From Pseudosporangium ferrugineum (GTDB lineage: Bacteria > Actinomycetota > Actinomycetes > Mycobacteriales > Micromonosporaceae): 64,000 nt of DNA. Below the pieces are notes generated by a model. That model saw only the letters and a program-made list of their open reading frames with translations, was not told the DNA's origin and made no database searches. Positions 54,759 to 63,560 of this stretch are shown here, one piece after another. Position 1 is the first letter of the stretch. The number at the start of each line of letters is the position of its first letter. The stretch spans positions 1 through 64,000 of the forward strand of contig NZ_PVZG01000016.1 in NCBI RefSeq assembly GCF_003002065.1. Direction: 5' to 3'. The position numbers were made by a program, and so were the translations under genes.

Positions 54759-55748
54759 TCAGCACCGGCCGGGGGCCCGGCCCGCGTAGTAGGTCCGGGC
54801 CCGCGCCACCAGCGCCGGCGACCCGCACTCCTGCGCCAGCTCCAGGCCGTCCCGCAGCACGCGCCGCGCCTGGGGCCGCCGCCGCGCCAGGTTCAGCAGG
54901 CCGCCGAGGTCGACCAGGGCCGTCGCCCGTTCGAACCGCCGGGGCGTGCCCTGCAGGACGCGTACCGCCTCCTCGGCCGCCGCCATCCCCGCCGGGCCCG
55001 GCCGGACCTGCCCCTGAATCCGCAGCGCGCGGCCGAGTGCCGACGCCAGCCCGTGCCGGCGGGTCAGCGCGACCTCCTCGGCGGCGAGCCGCTCGGCCGC
55101 CTCCGCCGCGCCGATTCCGGTGAGGACGGTCGCCGCCGCGGACCGCCAGGGCAGCACGCCGGGATGGTCGGCGCGCAGGGTGGCGACCCGCTCGCCGCAG
55201 CGGTACAGGTCGGCCAGGCCCTCGCCGGGGCGGCCGACGGCGGCGTGCAGGCGACCCCGGACGTAGCGCAGCAGCAGGAATTCGGGCTCGTCCGGCAGCT
55301 CGGCACCGAACGGGGCGGCGGCCAGCAGCGCGTCGGCGGACTCCAGGTCGCCGAGGTCGAGGCGGACCGCGAGCCGGCGGGACAGGAGCAGGGCGGCCAT
55401 CGCGCTCTGCGGCTGCGCACCGGAGACCTCCAGCAGGTCGGCGGCGGCCTCGGCGTCGCGGCGGGCCTGCGGGAGGTCGCCGAGGCGGCGGGCGGCCGAG
55501 CTGCGTTCCGAGTACGCCAGCACGAGCCCGGCCGCGGAGCCGTCGCGCCCGGCCACGTCCACGGCGATCGTGCAGCCGGCGTACGCGACCGCGAGATCGT
55601 CGGCGTCCGAGAGGCGGCGCAGGGCACCCAGGTATCGCGGCAGGTCATCGGGGCAGGCCGGGGGTGCGACCGGCACCGGGCGGGCGCCGCGGGCGGCGAG
55701 GTCCGGGCCTCGGTCCGCCAACCTCGGCCGTTCGTCACGGACGGTCAT
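54759..55748 (-). pseudogene. TPR-like middle part of an AAA-type LuxR regulator
   Basis: The 329 residues consist of TPR-like helical pairs (AERLAAEEVALTRRHGLASALGRALRIQGQV; ERATALVDLGGLLNLARRRPQARRVL) characteristic of the region preceding the HTH in large AAA-ATPase LuxR regulators (MalT/LAL-type, ~900 residues). There is neither the ATPase domain before it nor the HTH after it. The protein ends shortly after the helix that normally leads to the HTH (LVARARTYYAGRAPGRC), exactly where the siderophore gene remnant begins. It could still be expressed as a stand-alone protein, but a truncated remnant is the simplest reading. Confidence 0.65.
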
Positions 55749-55931
55749 GCAGGGTCTGTACCCCTCCGGGCGCTCGAGTCACCTGACGGGAAGCCATCCC
55801 TAGCGTTCCCTCCCGGGCGCCGATGCACAATGGGCCGCGACCGGCCGGTGACGACCCTCCTATCCGGACGGCCGCGGCGGCTGACCACCCAGCTCGCCGA
55901 GCAGCTCGCATATGCCAGGCCGCCTGAGCCT

Positions 55932-55959
55932 TTGACATCTCATCTGCGAGGCCTAAGCT
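55932..55959 (+). promoter_or_regulatory. promoter of the molybdate operon
   Basis: TTGACA at 55932-55937 and TAAGCT at 55954-55959 are 16 bp apart. The -10 ends 7 nt before the GTG at 55967, so the transcript is probably leaderless. This is the clearest sigma-70-type promoter in the window. Confidence 0.65.
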
Positions 55960-55966
55960 GGCGGTC

Positions 55967-56365
55967 GTGACGACGTACCGGATCGGTGAGGCGGCGGAGC
56001 TGCTCGGCGTCAGCGTGGACACCCTGCGGCGCTGGATCGACGGGGGCCGCCTGCCCGCCGCCCGCGACGGCAACGGTCACCGCAGCCTCGCGGGCACGGA
56101 TCTGGCGGCCTTCGCCCGGTCCCTGGCCGAGGAGCCGGGACCGGAGGCGCACCGCTCGTCGGCGCGCAACCGGTTGCGCGGCATCGTCACCGCCATCACC
56201 CGCGACGCCGTGATGGCCCAGGTGGACCTCCAGGCCGGCCCCTTCCGGATGGTCTCGCTGATGAGCCGCGAGGCCGTCGACGACCTGGGCCTGGAGGTCG
56301 GCTCGGTGGCCGTGGCCGTCATCAAGTCGACGACGGTGGTCGTGGAGCAGGGGGACGACAGGTGA
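55967..56365 (+). CDS. HTH-TOBE molybdate-binding regulator
   Basis: The protein has 132 residues. The N-terminal MerR/excisionase-type HTH (YRIGEAAELLGVSVDTLRRWIDGGRLPAARDGNGHRSL) is followed by a C-terminal TOBE (molbindin) domain (ARNRLRGIVTAITRDAVMAQVDLQAG, LMSREAVDDLGLEVGSVAVAVIKSTTVVVE). This arrangement is the actinobacterial counterpart of ModE and probably senses molybdate or tungstate. It leads modABC, and its stop overlaps the modA GTG (GTGA). Confidence 0.93.
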   Translation: MTTYRIGEAAELLGVSVDTLRRWIDGGRLPAARDGNGHRSLAGTDLAAFARSLAEEPGPEAHRSSARNRLRGIVTAITRDAVMAQVDLQAGPFRMVSLMSREAVDDLGLEVGSVAVAVIKSTTVVVEQGDDR

Positions 56366-57123
56366 GAGTGCGGGCGTTCGTGCTGGCCGTGGTGCTGGCC
56401 GTGGCGGGATGCGGCGACGGCGGTGATCCACCGGCCGCCGGCGGCGTGGGCGGGACGGTGACCGTGCTGGCGGCGGCGTCCCTGACCGAGTCGTTCGGCC
56501 GGGTCGGGACGCTCTTCGAGCAGCAGCACCCCGGCGTGAAGGTCACCTTCTCCTTCGGCGGCAGCTCCGGCCTGGCGCAGCAGATCACCGCCGGGGCGCC
56601 CGCCGACGTGTTCGCGGCCGCGAGCCCGGCGACGATGAAGACAGTCGTCGACGCCGGCGACAGCGCCGGCGAACCGGTGACGTTCGCCCGCAACCAGCTC
56701 GTCCTCGCCGTACCGAAGGGAAACCCGAAGGGCCTCACCTCCCTCGCCGCGCTGGCGAAGCCGGAGGTCAAGGTGGCGCTCTGCGCCGCGCAGGTGCCGT
56801 GCGGCGCCGCCGCGGCGAAGGCCCTCACCGCCGCCGGGGTGAAGGTCACCCCGGTCACCCAGGAGCAGGACGTCAGGGCCGCGCTCGCCAAGCTCAAGCT
56901 GGGCGAGGTCGACGCCGCGCTTATCTACCGTACGGACGCCCGCGCGGCCGGCGGCGACGTGGACGGCGTGGAGTTCCCCGAGTCCGCCTCGGCCGTGAAC
57001 GACTACCCCGTGGTCGCGCTCAAGAAGGCGCCGAACCCCTCGGGGGCCGGCGCGTTCGTCACCTTCGTCCGGACGCCGCAGGCCCAGCAGGTGCTGGCCG
57101 ACGCGGGGTTCCAGCGGCCCTGA
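56362..57123 (+). CDS. modA: molybdate ABC transporter substrate-binding lipoprotein
   Basis: The 253-residue lipoprotein has a lipobox at LAVAGCGDGG (Cys17). It binds molybdate or tungstate outside the cell. The ModA fold is seen in GTVTVLAAASLTESFGRVG, FSFGGSSGLAQQITAGAPADVFAAAS, RNQLVLAVPKGNPKGLTSLA and LGEVDAALIYRTDARAAG. The start is GTG overlapping the regulator's stop. The last codon overlaps the modB start region (CTGA). Confidence 0.94.
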   Translation: MRVRAFVLAVVLAVAGCGDGGDPPAAGGVGGTVTVLAAASLTESFGRVGTLFEQQHPGVKVTFSFGGSSGLAQQITAGAPADVFAAASPATMKTVVDAGDSAGEPVTFARNQLVLAVPKGNPKGLTSLAALAKPEVKVALCAAQVPCGAAAAKALTAAGVKVTPVTQEQDVRAALAKLKLGEVDAALIYRTDARAAGGDVDGVEFPESASAVNDYPVVALKKAPNPSGAGAFVTFVRTPQAQQVLADAGFQRP

Positions 57124-57911
57124 ACCGGGCGCGCCGGCGGGCGCCGCTGGTCCTGGCGCTCCCCGCGGTCGCCGGGCTGGCGTTCCTCGTGCTGCCCCTG
57201 CTCGGCCTGCTGATCCGGGCGCCCTGGCAGACTTTGCCGCAGCGGCTGACCGCGCCCGGCGTGCTGGCCGCCCTGCGGTTGTCACTGCTCACCGCCACCC
57301 TCGCGACCGTGGTGTGCCTGCTGCTCGGCGTACCCCTGGCCTGGTTGCTGGCCCGGACCACGTTCCCGGGCCGCGGGTTCGTGCGGGCCCTGGTGACCGT
57401 GCCCCTGGTCCTGCCGCCGGTGGTCGGCGGCGTCGCGCTGTTGCTGGTCTTCGGGCGCCGCGGCCTCGCCGGGGAGTGGCTCGACGCGACGTTCGGCCTC
57501 ACGCTGCCGTTCACCACCGCGGGCGTGGTCGTCGCCGAGGCGTTCGTGGCGATGCCGTTCCTGGTGATCAGCGTCGAGGGTGCGCTGCGCGGGGCGGACG
57601 CGCGCTACGAGGAGGCCGCGGCGACGCTGGGCGCCGGCCGGTGGACCACCTTCCGCCGGGTCACGCTGCCGCTGATCGCCCCGGGGGTGGCGGCCGGCGC
57701 GGTGCTGTGCTGGGCGCGGGCCCTCGGCGAGTTCGGGGCGACCATCACGTTCGCGGGCAACTTCCCGGGCCGCACCCAGACCATGCCGCTGGCCGTCTAC
57801 CTCGCCCTGGAACAGGACCTGGACGCGGCGATCGTGCTGAGCCTCGTCCTCCTGGTCGTCTCGGTGGCCATCCTGGCCGGCCTCCGCGACCGCTGGCTGG
57901 GGGCGGCATGA
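57120..57911 (+). CDS. modB: molybdate ABC transporter permease, possible CTG start
   Basis: About 263 residues with five or six membrane segments. The ModB-type region reads VTVPLVLPPVVGGVALLLVFGRRG, and the EAA loop LRGADARYEEAAATLGAGRWTTFRRVTLPLIAPG is followed by ALGEFGATITFAGNFPGRTQTMPLAVY. Family proteins begin a few residues before RRRAPLVLALP. No ATG, GTG or TTG is available there; the CTG at 57120, overlapping the modA TGA, is the only reasonable start. The stop overlaps a 13-codon open frame leading to modC. Confidence 0.9.
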   Translation: MNRARRRAPLVLALPAVAGLAFLVLPLLGLLIRAPWQTLPQRLTAPGVLAALRLSLLTATLATVVCLLLGVPLAWLLARTTFPGRGFVRALVTVPLVLPPVVGGVALLLVFGRRGLAGEWLDATFGLTLPFTTAGVVVAEAFVAMPFLVISVEGALRGADARYEEAAATLGAGRWTTFRRVTLPLIAPGVAAGAVLCWARALGEFGATITFAGNFPGRTQTMPLAVYLALEQDLDAAIVLSLVLLVVSVAILAGLRDRWLGAA

Positions 57912-57949
57912 GCGCCGGCGCACGACTCGGCACGAGCGGGCCGGCATGA
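57908..57949 (+). CDS. 13-residue open frame bridging modB and modC
   Basis: The frame MSAGARLGTSGPA begins in an ATGA overlap with the modB stop and ends in an ATGA overlap with the modC start. Its first codons (MSAGARL) resemble those of modC (MSLDARI), and the two starts share GGCATGAGC. A 38-bp imperfect duplication of the modC 5' end is likely. It may relay translating ribosomes, or be inert. Confidence 0.35.
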   Translation: MSAGARLGTSGPA

Positions 57950-58998
57950 GCCTCGACGCGCGGATCGTGGTGCGCCGCCCCGGTTTCGTCCTGGACGCCG
58001 AGCTGGCGGCGGAGCCGGGCGAGGTCGTGGCGCTGCTCGGCCCGAACGGCGCCGGCAAGACCACCGCCCTGCGCGCGCTCGCCGGGCTCATCGCGCTCGA
58101 CGACGGGTACGTGACCCTGGACGGCCACCGCCTCGACGATCCCGCCGCCGGCGTCTTCACCGCGCCCGAGCACCGCCGCATCGGCGTGGTCTTCCAGGAC
58201 TACCTGCTCTTCCCGCACCTGTCCGCGCTGGAGAACGTGGCGTTCGGGCCACGCTCCCGCGGGTCGTCCCGGGCGGACTCCCGCGCCCGGGCCGCGGACC
58301 TGCTGGCCCGGGTGGGGCTGGCCGAGCACGCCCGCAGGAAACCGCGCGAGCTCTCCGGCGGGCAGGCGCAGCGGGTCGCCCTGGCCCGGGCCCTGGCGAC
58401 CGAGCCGCGGCTGCTGCTGCTCGACGAGCCGCTGGCGGCGCTGGACGCGCGCACCCGGCTGGAGACGCGGGCCCGGCTGCGCGGCCACCTCGGCACGCAC
58501 GCCGGGCCGACGGTGCTCGTCACCCACGATCCGCTGGACGCGATGATGCTGGCGGACCGGCTCGTCATCCTGGAGGAGGGCCGGGTGGTGCAGACCGGCG
58601 ACGCGGCCACGGTCACCTCGAGGCCGCGCACGGACTACGTGGCCCGCCTGGTCGGCCTCAACCTCTACCGGGGGCGGGCGGACGCCGGCGCGGTCCGCCT
58701 CCCCGGCGACTTCGTGCTGACCACGGCGACCGAGCGCAGCGGGGACGCGTTCGTCGCCTTCCCACCGGCCGCGGTGGCGCTCTACGCCGACCGCCCCGAC
58801 GGCAGCCCGCGCAACACCTGGCCGGCCACGGTCGCCGCGATGGCCCGGCACGGCGACGCCCTGCGCGTCGAGCTGACCGGGCCGATCGCGGTGGCCGCGG
58901 ACGTCACCCCGGCCGCGGCGGTCCAGCTCGGACTCGAGCCGGGCCGCCGGGTGTGGGCCACCCTCAAGGCGACCGAGGTGACGTCCTATCCGGCCTGA
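57946..58998 (+). CDS. modC: molybdate ABC transporter ATP-binding protein
   Basis: The protein has 350 residues. The ATPase domain at ~1-230 has Walker A LLGPNGAGKTTALRAL, Q-loop VVFQDYLLFPH, signature LSGGQAQRVALARAL, Walker B RLLLLDEPLAALDA and His in LVTHDPLDAM. The C-terminal TOBE domain at ~275-348 (WPATVAAMARHGDALRVELTGP, GLEPGRRVWATLKATEV) binds oxyanion and is characteristic of ModC. It converges on the rhamnosidase gene with a 3-bp gap between stops. Confidence 0.94.
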   Translation: MSLDARIVVRRPGFVLDAELAAEPGEVVALLGPNGAGKTTALRALAGLIALDDGYVTLDGHRLDDPAAGVFTAPEHRRIGVVFQDYLLFPHLSALENVAFGPRSRGSSRADSRARAADLLARVGLAEHARRKPRELSGGQAQRVALARALATEPRLLLLDEPLAALDARTRLETRARLRGHLGTHAGPTVLVTHDPLDAMMLADRLVILEEGRVVQTGDAATVTSRPRTDYVARLVGLNLYRGRADAGAVRLPGDFVLTTATERSGDAFVAFPPAAVALYADRPDGSPRNTWPATVAAMARHGDALRVELTGPIAVAADVTPAAAVQLGLEPGRRVWATLKATEVTSYPA

Positions 58999-59001
58999 CG
59001 G

Positions 59002-62000
59002 TCAGCCGGCCGTGAAGGTGTACGAGCCCGAGGCGAGCGCGTACGAGGCGATGCCGCCGGCGAACCCCTGCGCCACGGCCTCGGCCGGGGCGGTGACCGC
59101 GGCCGCGGACGACGCCGGGACCTCGATCGTCGCGGTGCTGTTCGGCGGCACGACGACCGACAGGGTCAGCTTCCCGCCGCTTCTGCTCCACTGGGTGCGC
59201 GTCTGGCCGTACCCGGTGACCAGGGACGTCGTCGCGGTCGTGAGCGACCCGCCGGGCCGGGGCGCGATCAGCAGCTTCTGGTACCCCGGCGCGGCCGGGG
59301 CGAGCCCGCCGACCGTACGGTAGAGCCAGTCGCCGACGGACCCGAGCCCGTAGTGGTTGAAGGAGTTCATCCCGGGGTCCTGGAGGCTGCCGTCCGTCCG
59401 GATGCCGTCCCAGCGCTCCCAGATCGTGGTGGCCCCGCGGGAGTTCATGTAGCCCCAGCCGGGATAGTCCGGCTGCTGCAGGACCTGGTACGCCGTGTCG
59501 AGATGCCCGTGCTCGGCCAGCACCGGCAGCAGGTTCTCGACGCCCATGAACCCGACCGACAGATGCCCGTTGCGGGACGCGACCTTCGCGGCGAGCTTGT
59601 CCGCCACCGCCTGGACCCGCTCCTGCGGCACCAGGCCGAAGGCGAGCGCGAGCACGTAGCCGGTCTGGCTGTTGCCGCTGACCGTGCCGTCCGCGGCGAC
59701 GAACCGGCCGGTGAACGCCGCGCCGATCCGGTCGGCGAGGTCACCGTACGTGGCCGCCTGCTGGGTACGCCCGGTCACGGCGGCCATCCGCGACACCAGC
59801 CGCGCGGACCAGCCGAAGTAGGCCGTACTCGTCAGGTCGTTGGCGGTGTTGTCGTTGACGTTGAGCCAGTCGCCGTGGGTCTCGTGGTTGCGGATGAGGT
59901 CCGCCCCGGCGGTGGACTTCAGGTACTCGACCCAGCGCGCCATCGCGTCGAAGTGCTTGTCCGCGGCGGACAGGTCGCCGTAGCGCTGCCAGAGCACGTA
60001 CGGCACGACCACGCCGGCGTCGCCCCAGCCCGCCTTGCCGGCCATGCCGAGCACGTCCGGGGCGACGTCGGTGAACGCGCCGTCGGACCGCTGCGCGTCG
60101 ACCATGTCGTCGGCGAACTTCGCCAGCAGCCCCTGGGTGTCGAAGTTGAACGTCGACGTGGCACCGAAGGCCGCGATGTCGCCGGTCCACCCGAGCCGCT
60201 CGTCGCGCTGCGGGCAGTCGGTCGGGATCGACAGCATGTTGGAGCGCGCACCCCACAGGATGTTGTGCTGCAACTGGTTGACGAGCGGGTCGGAGGTGGA
60301 GAACGTGCCGGTGTCGACGCCGTCGGTCCAGGCGGCGAGGCCGGTGAGGCTGTCCGCGGTGGGCGTGCCCGGGAAGCCGGTCAGCTCCACGTAGCGGTAG
60401 CCGTGCACGGTGAAGTGCGGCTCGAAGGTCTCGGTGCCGCCGCCGGCCAGCGTGAACGAGTCGGTGGCCTGGGCCGCCCGCAGGTTCGCGGTGTAGAGGG
60501 TGCCGTCGGCGTTGAGGATCTCGCCGTGCCGCAGCGTGACCCGGGTGCCGGCCGGGCCGCTGACCCGCAACCGGTTCCAGCCCGCGAAGTTCTGCCCGAG
60601 GTCGGCGATCCACACGCCCGGCTTCGGCTGGGTGATCCGCACCGGCCGCAGTTCCTGCCGCACGGTGACGCCGGGGTCGACCTGGGCGACCAGGCGCGGC
60701 GCGGCGGCCGTGCGCACCACGACGGGCTGCGCGGCTCCGCCCGCGATGCGGGCGTCCTGATCCTCGCCGTGGTACAGGTCGTCGGAGACGATCGGGCTCG
60801 CGGTGGCCGACCACGATCCATCGGTACGCACAGAGCCACGCGTCCCGTCCGCGTAGTCGATGGCCAGTTCCGCCGAGTACCACGGTGAGGTGCCGTACCG
60901 CTGGCTGCCGGCGAAGCCGAGGTTGCCCGAGTACCAGCCGTTGCCCAGCAGCGCGGACAGCGTGTTGTCACCCCGCTTGAGCGCGGCGGTGACGTCGTAC
61001 GCGCGGTACTGCAGCCGCTTGGTGTAGTCGGTCCAGCCGGGCGCCAGCCGTTCCGGGCTCACCCTCGCGCCGTTGAGGTACGTCTCGTGCAGCCCGAGCG
61101 CCGTGGCGAAGAGCCGGGCGCGGGCGACCGGCTTGCCGACGCTGAACGTCTTGCCCAGCCGCGGCGCCGGGTTGGCGACGGTGACCTGGTCGCCCCACGG
61201 CCCCGACCGGTACGCCGCCCCGACCCGGGCGGACGCCCAGGCGGCGTCGTCGAAGCCCGGCTGCTCCCAGCCGTCCGGGGCGCTCTGCGCCGACTTCCAC
61301 GACGCGTCGGTGACCGTCGTCGCGGCGCCCTGGAGCTTGGCGAGCACGCCGGCGGGGCCGTTGGTGGTGTTGGTGGCGGCGATGGCGATCGTGTTGCGGC
61401 CGGCCTGGATCTGCGCGGTGACGTCCACTGTGGTCGCCCGCTTCCACGAGTCGGGGACGCGCCGCGACGAGCTGACCCGGACGCCGTTCACCCAGGCGTC
61501 GGCGGTGTCGTCGCCGGTGACGACGAGCGTGGTGCGGCCCGGCGTGGCGACGTCGACGGACCGCCGGAAGTAGCGGGTGCCCGCCGGGACCTCGGCGGCC
61601 GGGTCGCCCTCGGGGTACCAGATCCAGGAGGCGCCGGCGAGGTCGGCTCCGCCCGGTGCGCCGATGAAGGCGGCCTGCCAGGCGGCGAGGGCGGTGTCGA
61701 AGCGGGCGGGGGCGCTCCACGGGCTCGGCCGGCCCTCGGCGTCCCAGACCCGCACCCGCCAGTGGTACGTGCGGTTGGCGGCCAGCGCGGGTCCGCCGTA
61801 CGCGATGTCGACGGACTGCCGCGACGCGACCGTGCCGCTGTCCCAGACGTCCGCCGCGCCCGGCGTGGTGCCGACGGTGACCTGGTAACGGCCCTGCACC
61901 TGGCCCTTCGCGGCGGTGCTGAGCCGCCAGCCGAAGCGCGGCTTCGCCGCGTCGATGCCCACCGGGTTCGTGCGGCGCTCGGTGGTGAGCCCGCCGACCG

Positions 62001-62595
62001 TGACCGGCGACACGGCGGCGCGCGCGGGCAGCTCGACGTCCCGCCGCCACGGCCCGCTGCCGTACGCGCCCAGGTCCTTGGCCGCGACCCAGCGCTGCGG
62101 CACGGCGTCGGCGGCCTGCCACGACCCGTCGGTGCCCAGGTCGGTGACGCCCTGCGCGGAGGCGACGCGCAGGCGGGCGAGGACGCCGGCCGGCCCCGAG
62201 TTGTTGCGCGCGGCGATCAGGACGGTGTTGGCGCCGGGCCGCAGCGCCGCCGCCAGGTCGATCGCCTGGGCCTTCTTCCAGGAGTCCGCCGTACGCGGCG
62301 ACCCGGCGAGCCACGTGCCGTTGAGCCACACGTCGACGGTGTCGTCGCCGGTGACCAGGATCTCCGTCTCGGTGTACGGCCCGGCCGGCGCGGTGAACGT
62401 GCGCTGGAGGTAGCGGGTGGCGGCGGGTGCCGACGTGGCGGGGTCCCCCTCCGGGAACCAGATCCAGTGTGCACCCGCGAGCGTTTCAATCCTCTTCTTC
62501 CGATGGCCGGCGGAGGCCGGAGCGGTGGTCAGCGGCAGAGCGACGATCACGGCCAGGGCTGCCATCGCAGCCCTGGCCATCGCGGTTCTTGCCAT
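59002..62595 (-). CDS. secreted GH78 alpha-L-rhamnosidase with duplicated N-terminal modules
   Basis: The 1197-residue protein has a signal peptide (MARTAMARAAMAALAVIVALPLTTAPASAG). The N-terminal part has two related lectin-like segments, HWIWFPEGDPATSAPAATRY and SWIWYPEGDPAAEVPAGTRY, each followed by ILVTGDDT/LVVTGDDT-type strands, with a fibronectin-like domain between (GRYQVTVGTTPGAADVWDSG). The GH78 core has the acidic motif IPTDCPQRDERLGWTGD, the (alpha/alpha)6 barrel and a C-terminal beta-sandwich. It removes terminal rhamnose from plant polysaccharides or glycosides. GAGGAGA 7 nt upstream fixes the ATG at 62595. A LacI-type operator lies in its promoter. Confidence 0.95.
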   Translation of the reverse strand: MARTAMARAAMAALAVIVALPLTTAPASAGHRKKRIETLAGAHWIWFPEGDPATSAPAATRYLQRTFTAPAGPYTETEILVTGDDTVDVWLNGTWLAGSPRTADSWKKAQAIDLAAALRPGANTVLIAARNNSGPAGVLARLRVASAQGVTDLGTDGSWQAADAVPQRWVAAKDLGAYGSGPWRRDVELPARAAVSPVTVGGLTTERRTNPVGIDAAKPRFGWRLSTAAKGQVQGRYQVTVGTTPGAADVWDSGTVASRQSVDIAYGGPALAANRTYHWRVRVWDAEGRPSPWSAPARFDTALAAWQAAFIGAPGGADLAGASWIWYPEGDPAAEVPAGTRYFRRSVDVATPGRTTLVVTGDDTADAWVNGVRVSSSRRVPDSWKRATTVDVTAQIQAGRNTIAIAATNTTNGPAGVLAKLQGAATTVTDASWKSAQSAPDGWEQPGFDDAAWASARVGAAYRSGPWGDQVTVANPAPRLGKTFSVGKPVARARLFATALGLHETYLNGARVSPERLAPGWTDYTKRLQYRAYDVTAALKRGDNTLSALLGNGWYSGNLGFAGSQRYGTSPWYSAELAIDYADGTRGSVRTDGSWSATASPIVSDDLYHGEDQDARIAGGAAQPVVVRTAAAPRLVAQVDPGVTVRQELRPVRITQPKPGVWIADLGQNFAGWNRLRVSGPAGTRVTLRHGEILNADGTLYTANLRAAQATDSFTLAGGGTETFEPHFTVHGYRYVELTGFPGTPTADSLTGLAAWTDGVDTGTFSTSDPLVNQLQHNILWGARSNMLSIPTDCPQRDERLGWTGDIAAFGATSTFNFDTQGLLAKFADDMVDAQRSDGAFTDVAPDVLGMAGKAGWGDAGVVVPYVLWQRYGDLSAADKHFDAMARWVEYLKSTAGADLIRNHETHGDWLNVNDNTANDLTSTAYFGWSARLVSRMAAVTGRTQQAATYGDLADRIGAAFTGRFVAADGTVSGNSQTGYVLALAFGLVPQERVQAVADKLAAKVASRNGHLSVGFMGVENLLPVLAEHGHLDTAYQVLQQPDYPGWGYMNSRGATTIWERWDGIRTDGSLQDPGMNSFNHYGLGSVGDWLYRTVGGLAPAAPGYQKLLIAPRPGGSLTTATTSLVTGYGQTRTQWSRSGGKLTLSVVVPPNSTATIEVPASSAAAVTAPAEAVAQGFAGGIASYALASGSYTFTAG

Positions 62596-62638
62596 GCGGT
62601 TCTCCTCGGTGGATGAGAAGGGCACGGAGACGGTCATG

Positions 62639-62656
62639 TATTTAAACGTTTCAATA
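62639..62656 (-). promoter_or_regulatory. LacI-type operator upstream of the rhamnosidase
   Basis: TATTTAAACGTTTCAATA is an 18-bp palindrome around a central CG with a single mismatched pair. The AAACGTTT core is typical of LacI-family sugar regulators. It lies 44 bp before the rhamnosidase start codon. No regulator gene is adjacent. Confidence 0.65.
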
Positions 62657-62707
62657 ACATGACCTCCTGAGCGTAAGCTAGATCACAAGATCACTCAAGA
62701 GAGCGGT

Positions 62708-62713
62708 TACCGT
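62708..62713 (+). promoter_or_regulatory. candidate -10 box (TACCGT) for a leaderless transcript
   Basis: TACCGT lies 6 nt before the GTG at 62720, the same box and spacing as before the AraC gene at 3386; the preceding T is shared as well. Confidence 0.4.
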
Positions 62714-62719
62714 GGACCC

Positions 62720-63298
62720 GTGCAAGCTCTCGAACTCGCCGACTTCCGCGCCGCCGTCGCCCGCCTCTACCTGGGCCCGGCCGACCTCGCCGGCTTCCGC
62801 GCCGCCCGCGACGACCTCTTCGCCACCCATCCGCAGTCGGCGATCCCCCGCGGCCGGCCGTTCGACGGCCTGAAGTACTACCCGCCCACCGATGAGTACG
62901 TCGCCGAGGTGCCACTTCGCGACGCCCCCGGCCACCTCTCCATCGACACCGGCGGCGAGGACGGCGTCTGCCGCTACGAGCGCGTGGGCATCCTCGGCAC
63001 CCCGTGGGGCGAACTCTCGCTCTGGTGGCTGTCGGCGTACGGCGGCGGCCTGTTCCTCCCGGTCCGCGACACCACCAGCGGCCCGGAAACGTACGGCGGC
63101 GGGCGCTACCTGACGGACACGGTCAAGGGCACCCACGGCCGCGGCGTGGAGATCCTCGGCCCGTCGCGCGTACGCCTCGACTTCAACTACCTCTACAACC
63201 CGAGCTGCGCGTACGACGACGAGTGGCTCTGCCCGCTGGCGCCGCCGGAGAACACCCTCGCCCAGCCGATCCGCGCGGGCGAACTCAAATACCACTGA
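62720..63298 (+). CDS. DUF1684 protein
   Basis: The 192-residue protein begins at GTG. It has the DUF1684 signature: the N-terminal FRAARDDLFATHPQSAI, GRYLTDTVKGTHGRGVE in the middle, and the highly conserved end LDFNYLYNPSCAYDDEWLCPLAPPENTLAQPIRAGE. The Asn-Pro-Ser-Cys-Ala-Tyr segment suggests a binding or catalytic site, but the family has no established reaction that I know of. It is divergent from the rhamnosidase across 124 bp that hold the LacI-type operator. Confidence 0.9.
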   Translation: MQALELADFRAAVARLYLGPADLAGFRAARDDLFATHPQSAIPRGRPFDGLKYYPPTDEYVAEVPLRDAPGHLSIDTGGEDGVCRYERVGILGTPWGELSLWWLSAYGGGLFLPVRDTTSGPETYGGGRYLTDTVKGTHGRGVEILGPSRVRLDFNYLYNPSCAYDDEWLCPLAPPENTLAQPIRAGELKYH

Positions 63299-63343
63299 CC
63301 GTCCGCCCGGCCGCCATCCCCGGGTGGATCGGACAACCGTCCG

Positions 63344-63483
63344 GGCCGGACCACCCGACCGCCGGGCCGGACCACCCGACCGCCGGACCGGACCACCCGA
63401 CCGCCGGGCCGGACCACCCGGCCGCCGGAGCGGATCGGCGCCCACCCGGCCGCCGGAGCGGATCGGCGCCCATCCGGCCGGTC
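63344..63483. repeat. tandem repeats: four 21-bp units then two 28-bp units
   Basis: The unit GGCCGGACCACCCGACCGCC(G) recurs at 63344, 63365, 63386 and 63407 with single changes. It is followed by two 28-bp units beginning GAGCGGATCGGCGCCCA at 63428 and 63456. The 263-bp gap 63299-63560 carries no supported gene; the 7-residue periodic frames through it arise from the repeat. Variable-number copy change is likely. Confidence 0.8.
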
Positions 63484-63560
63484 CGGGGCCGGCCGGCACC
63501 TGCCCGGATCGCCCGCCGGGGCGGATCGGGCCGCCCGCCCCGGCAGCGTGGCGACCGCCG

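Noticed and set aside
59353-60888. Long plus-strand frame opposite the rhamnosidase
   Set aside because: Shadow of the GH78 gene; no recognisable motif and biased composition.
63344-63483. Possible CRISPR array
   Set aside because: The units are directly adjacent without spacers, and the repeat sequence lacks the usual length and spacer pattern; no cas genes.
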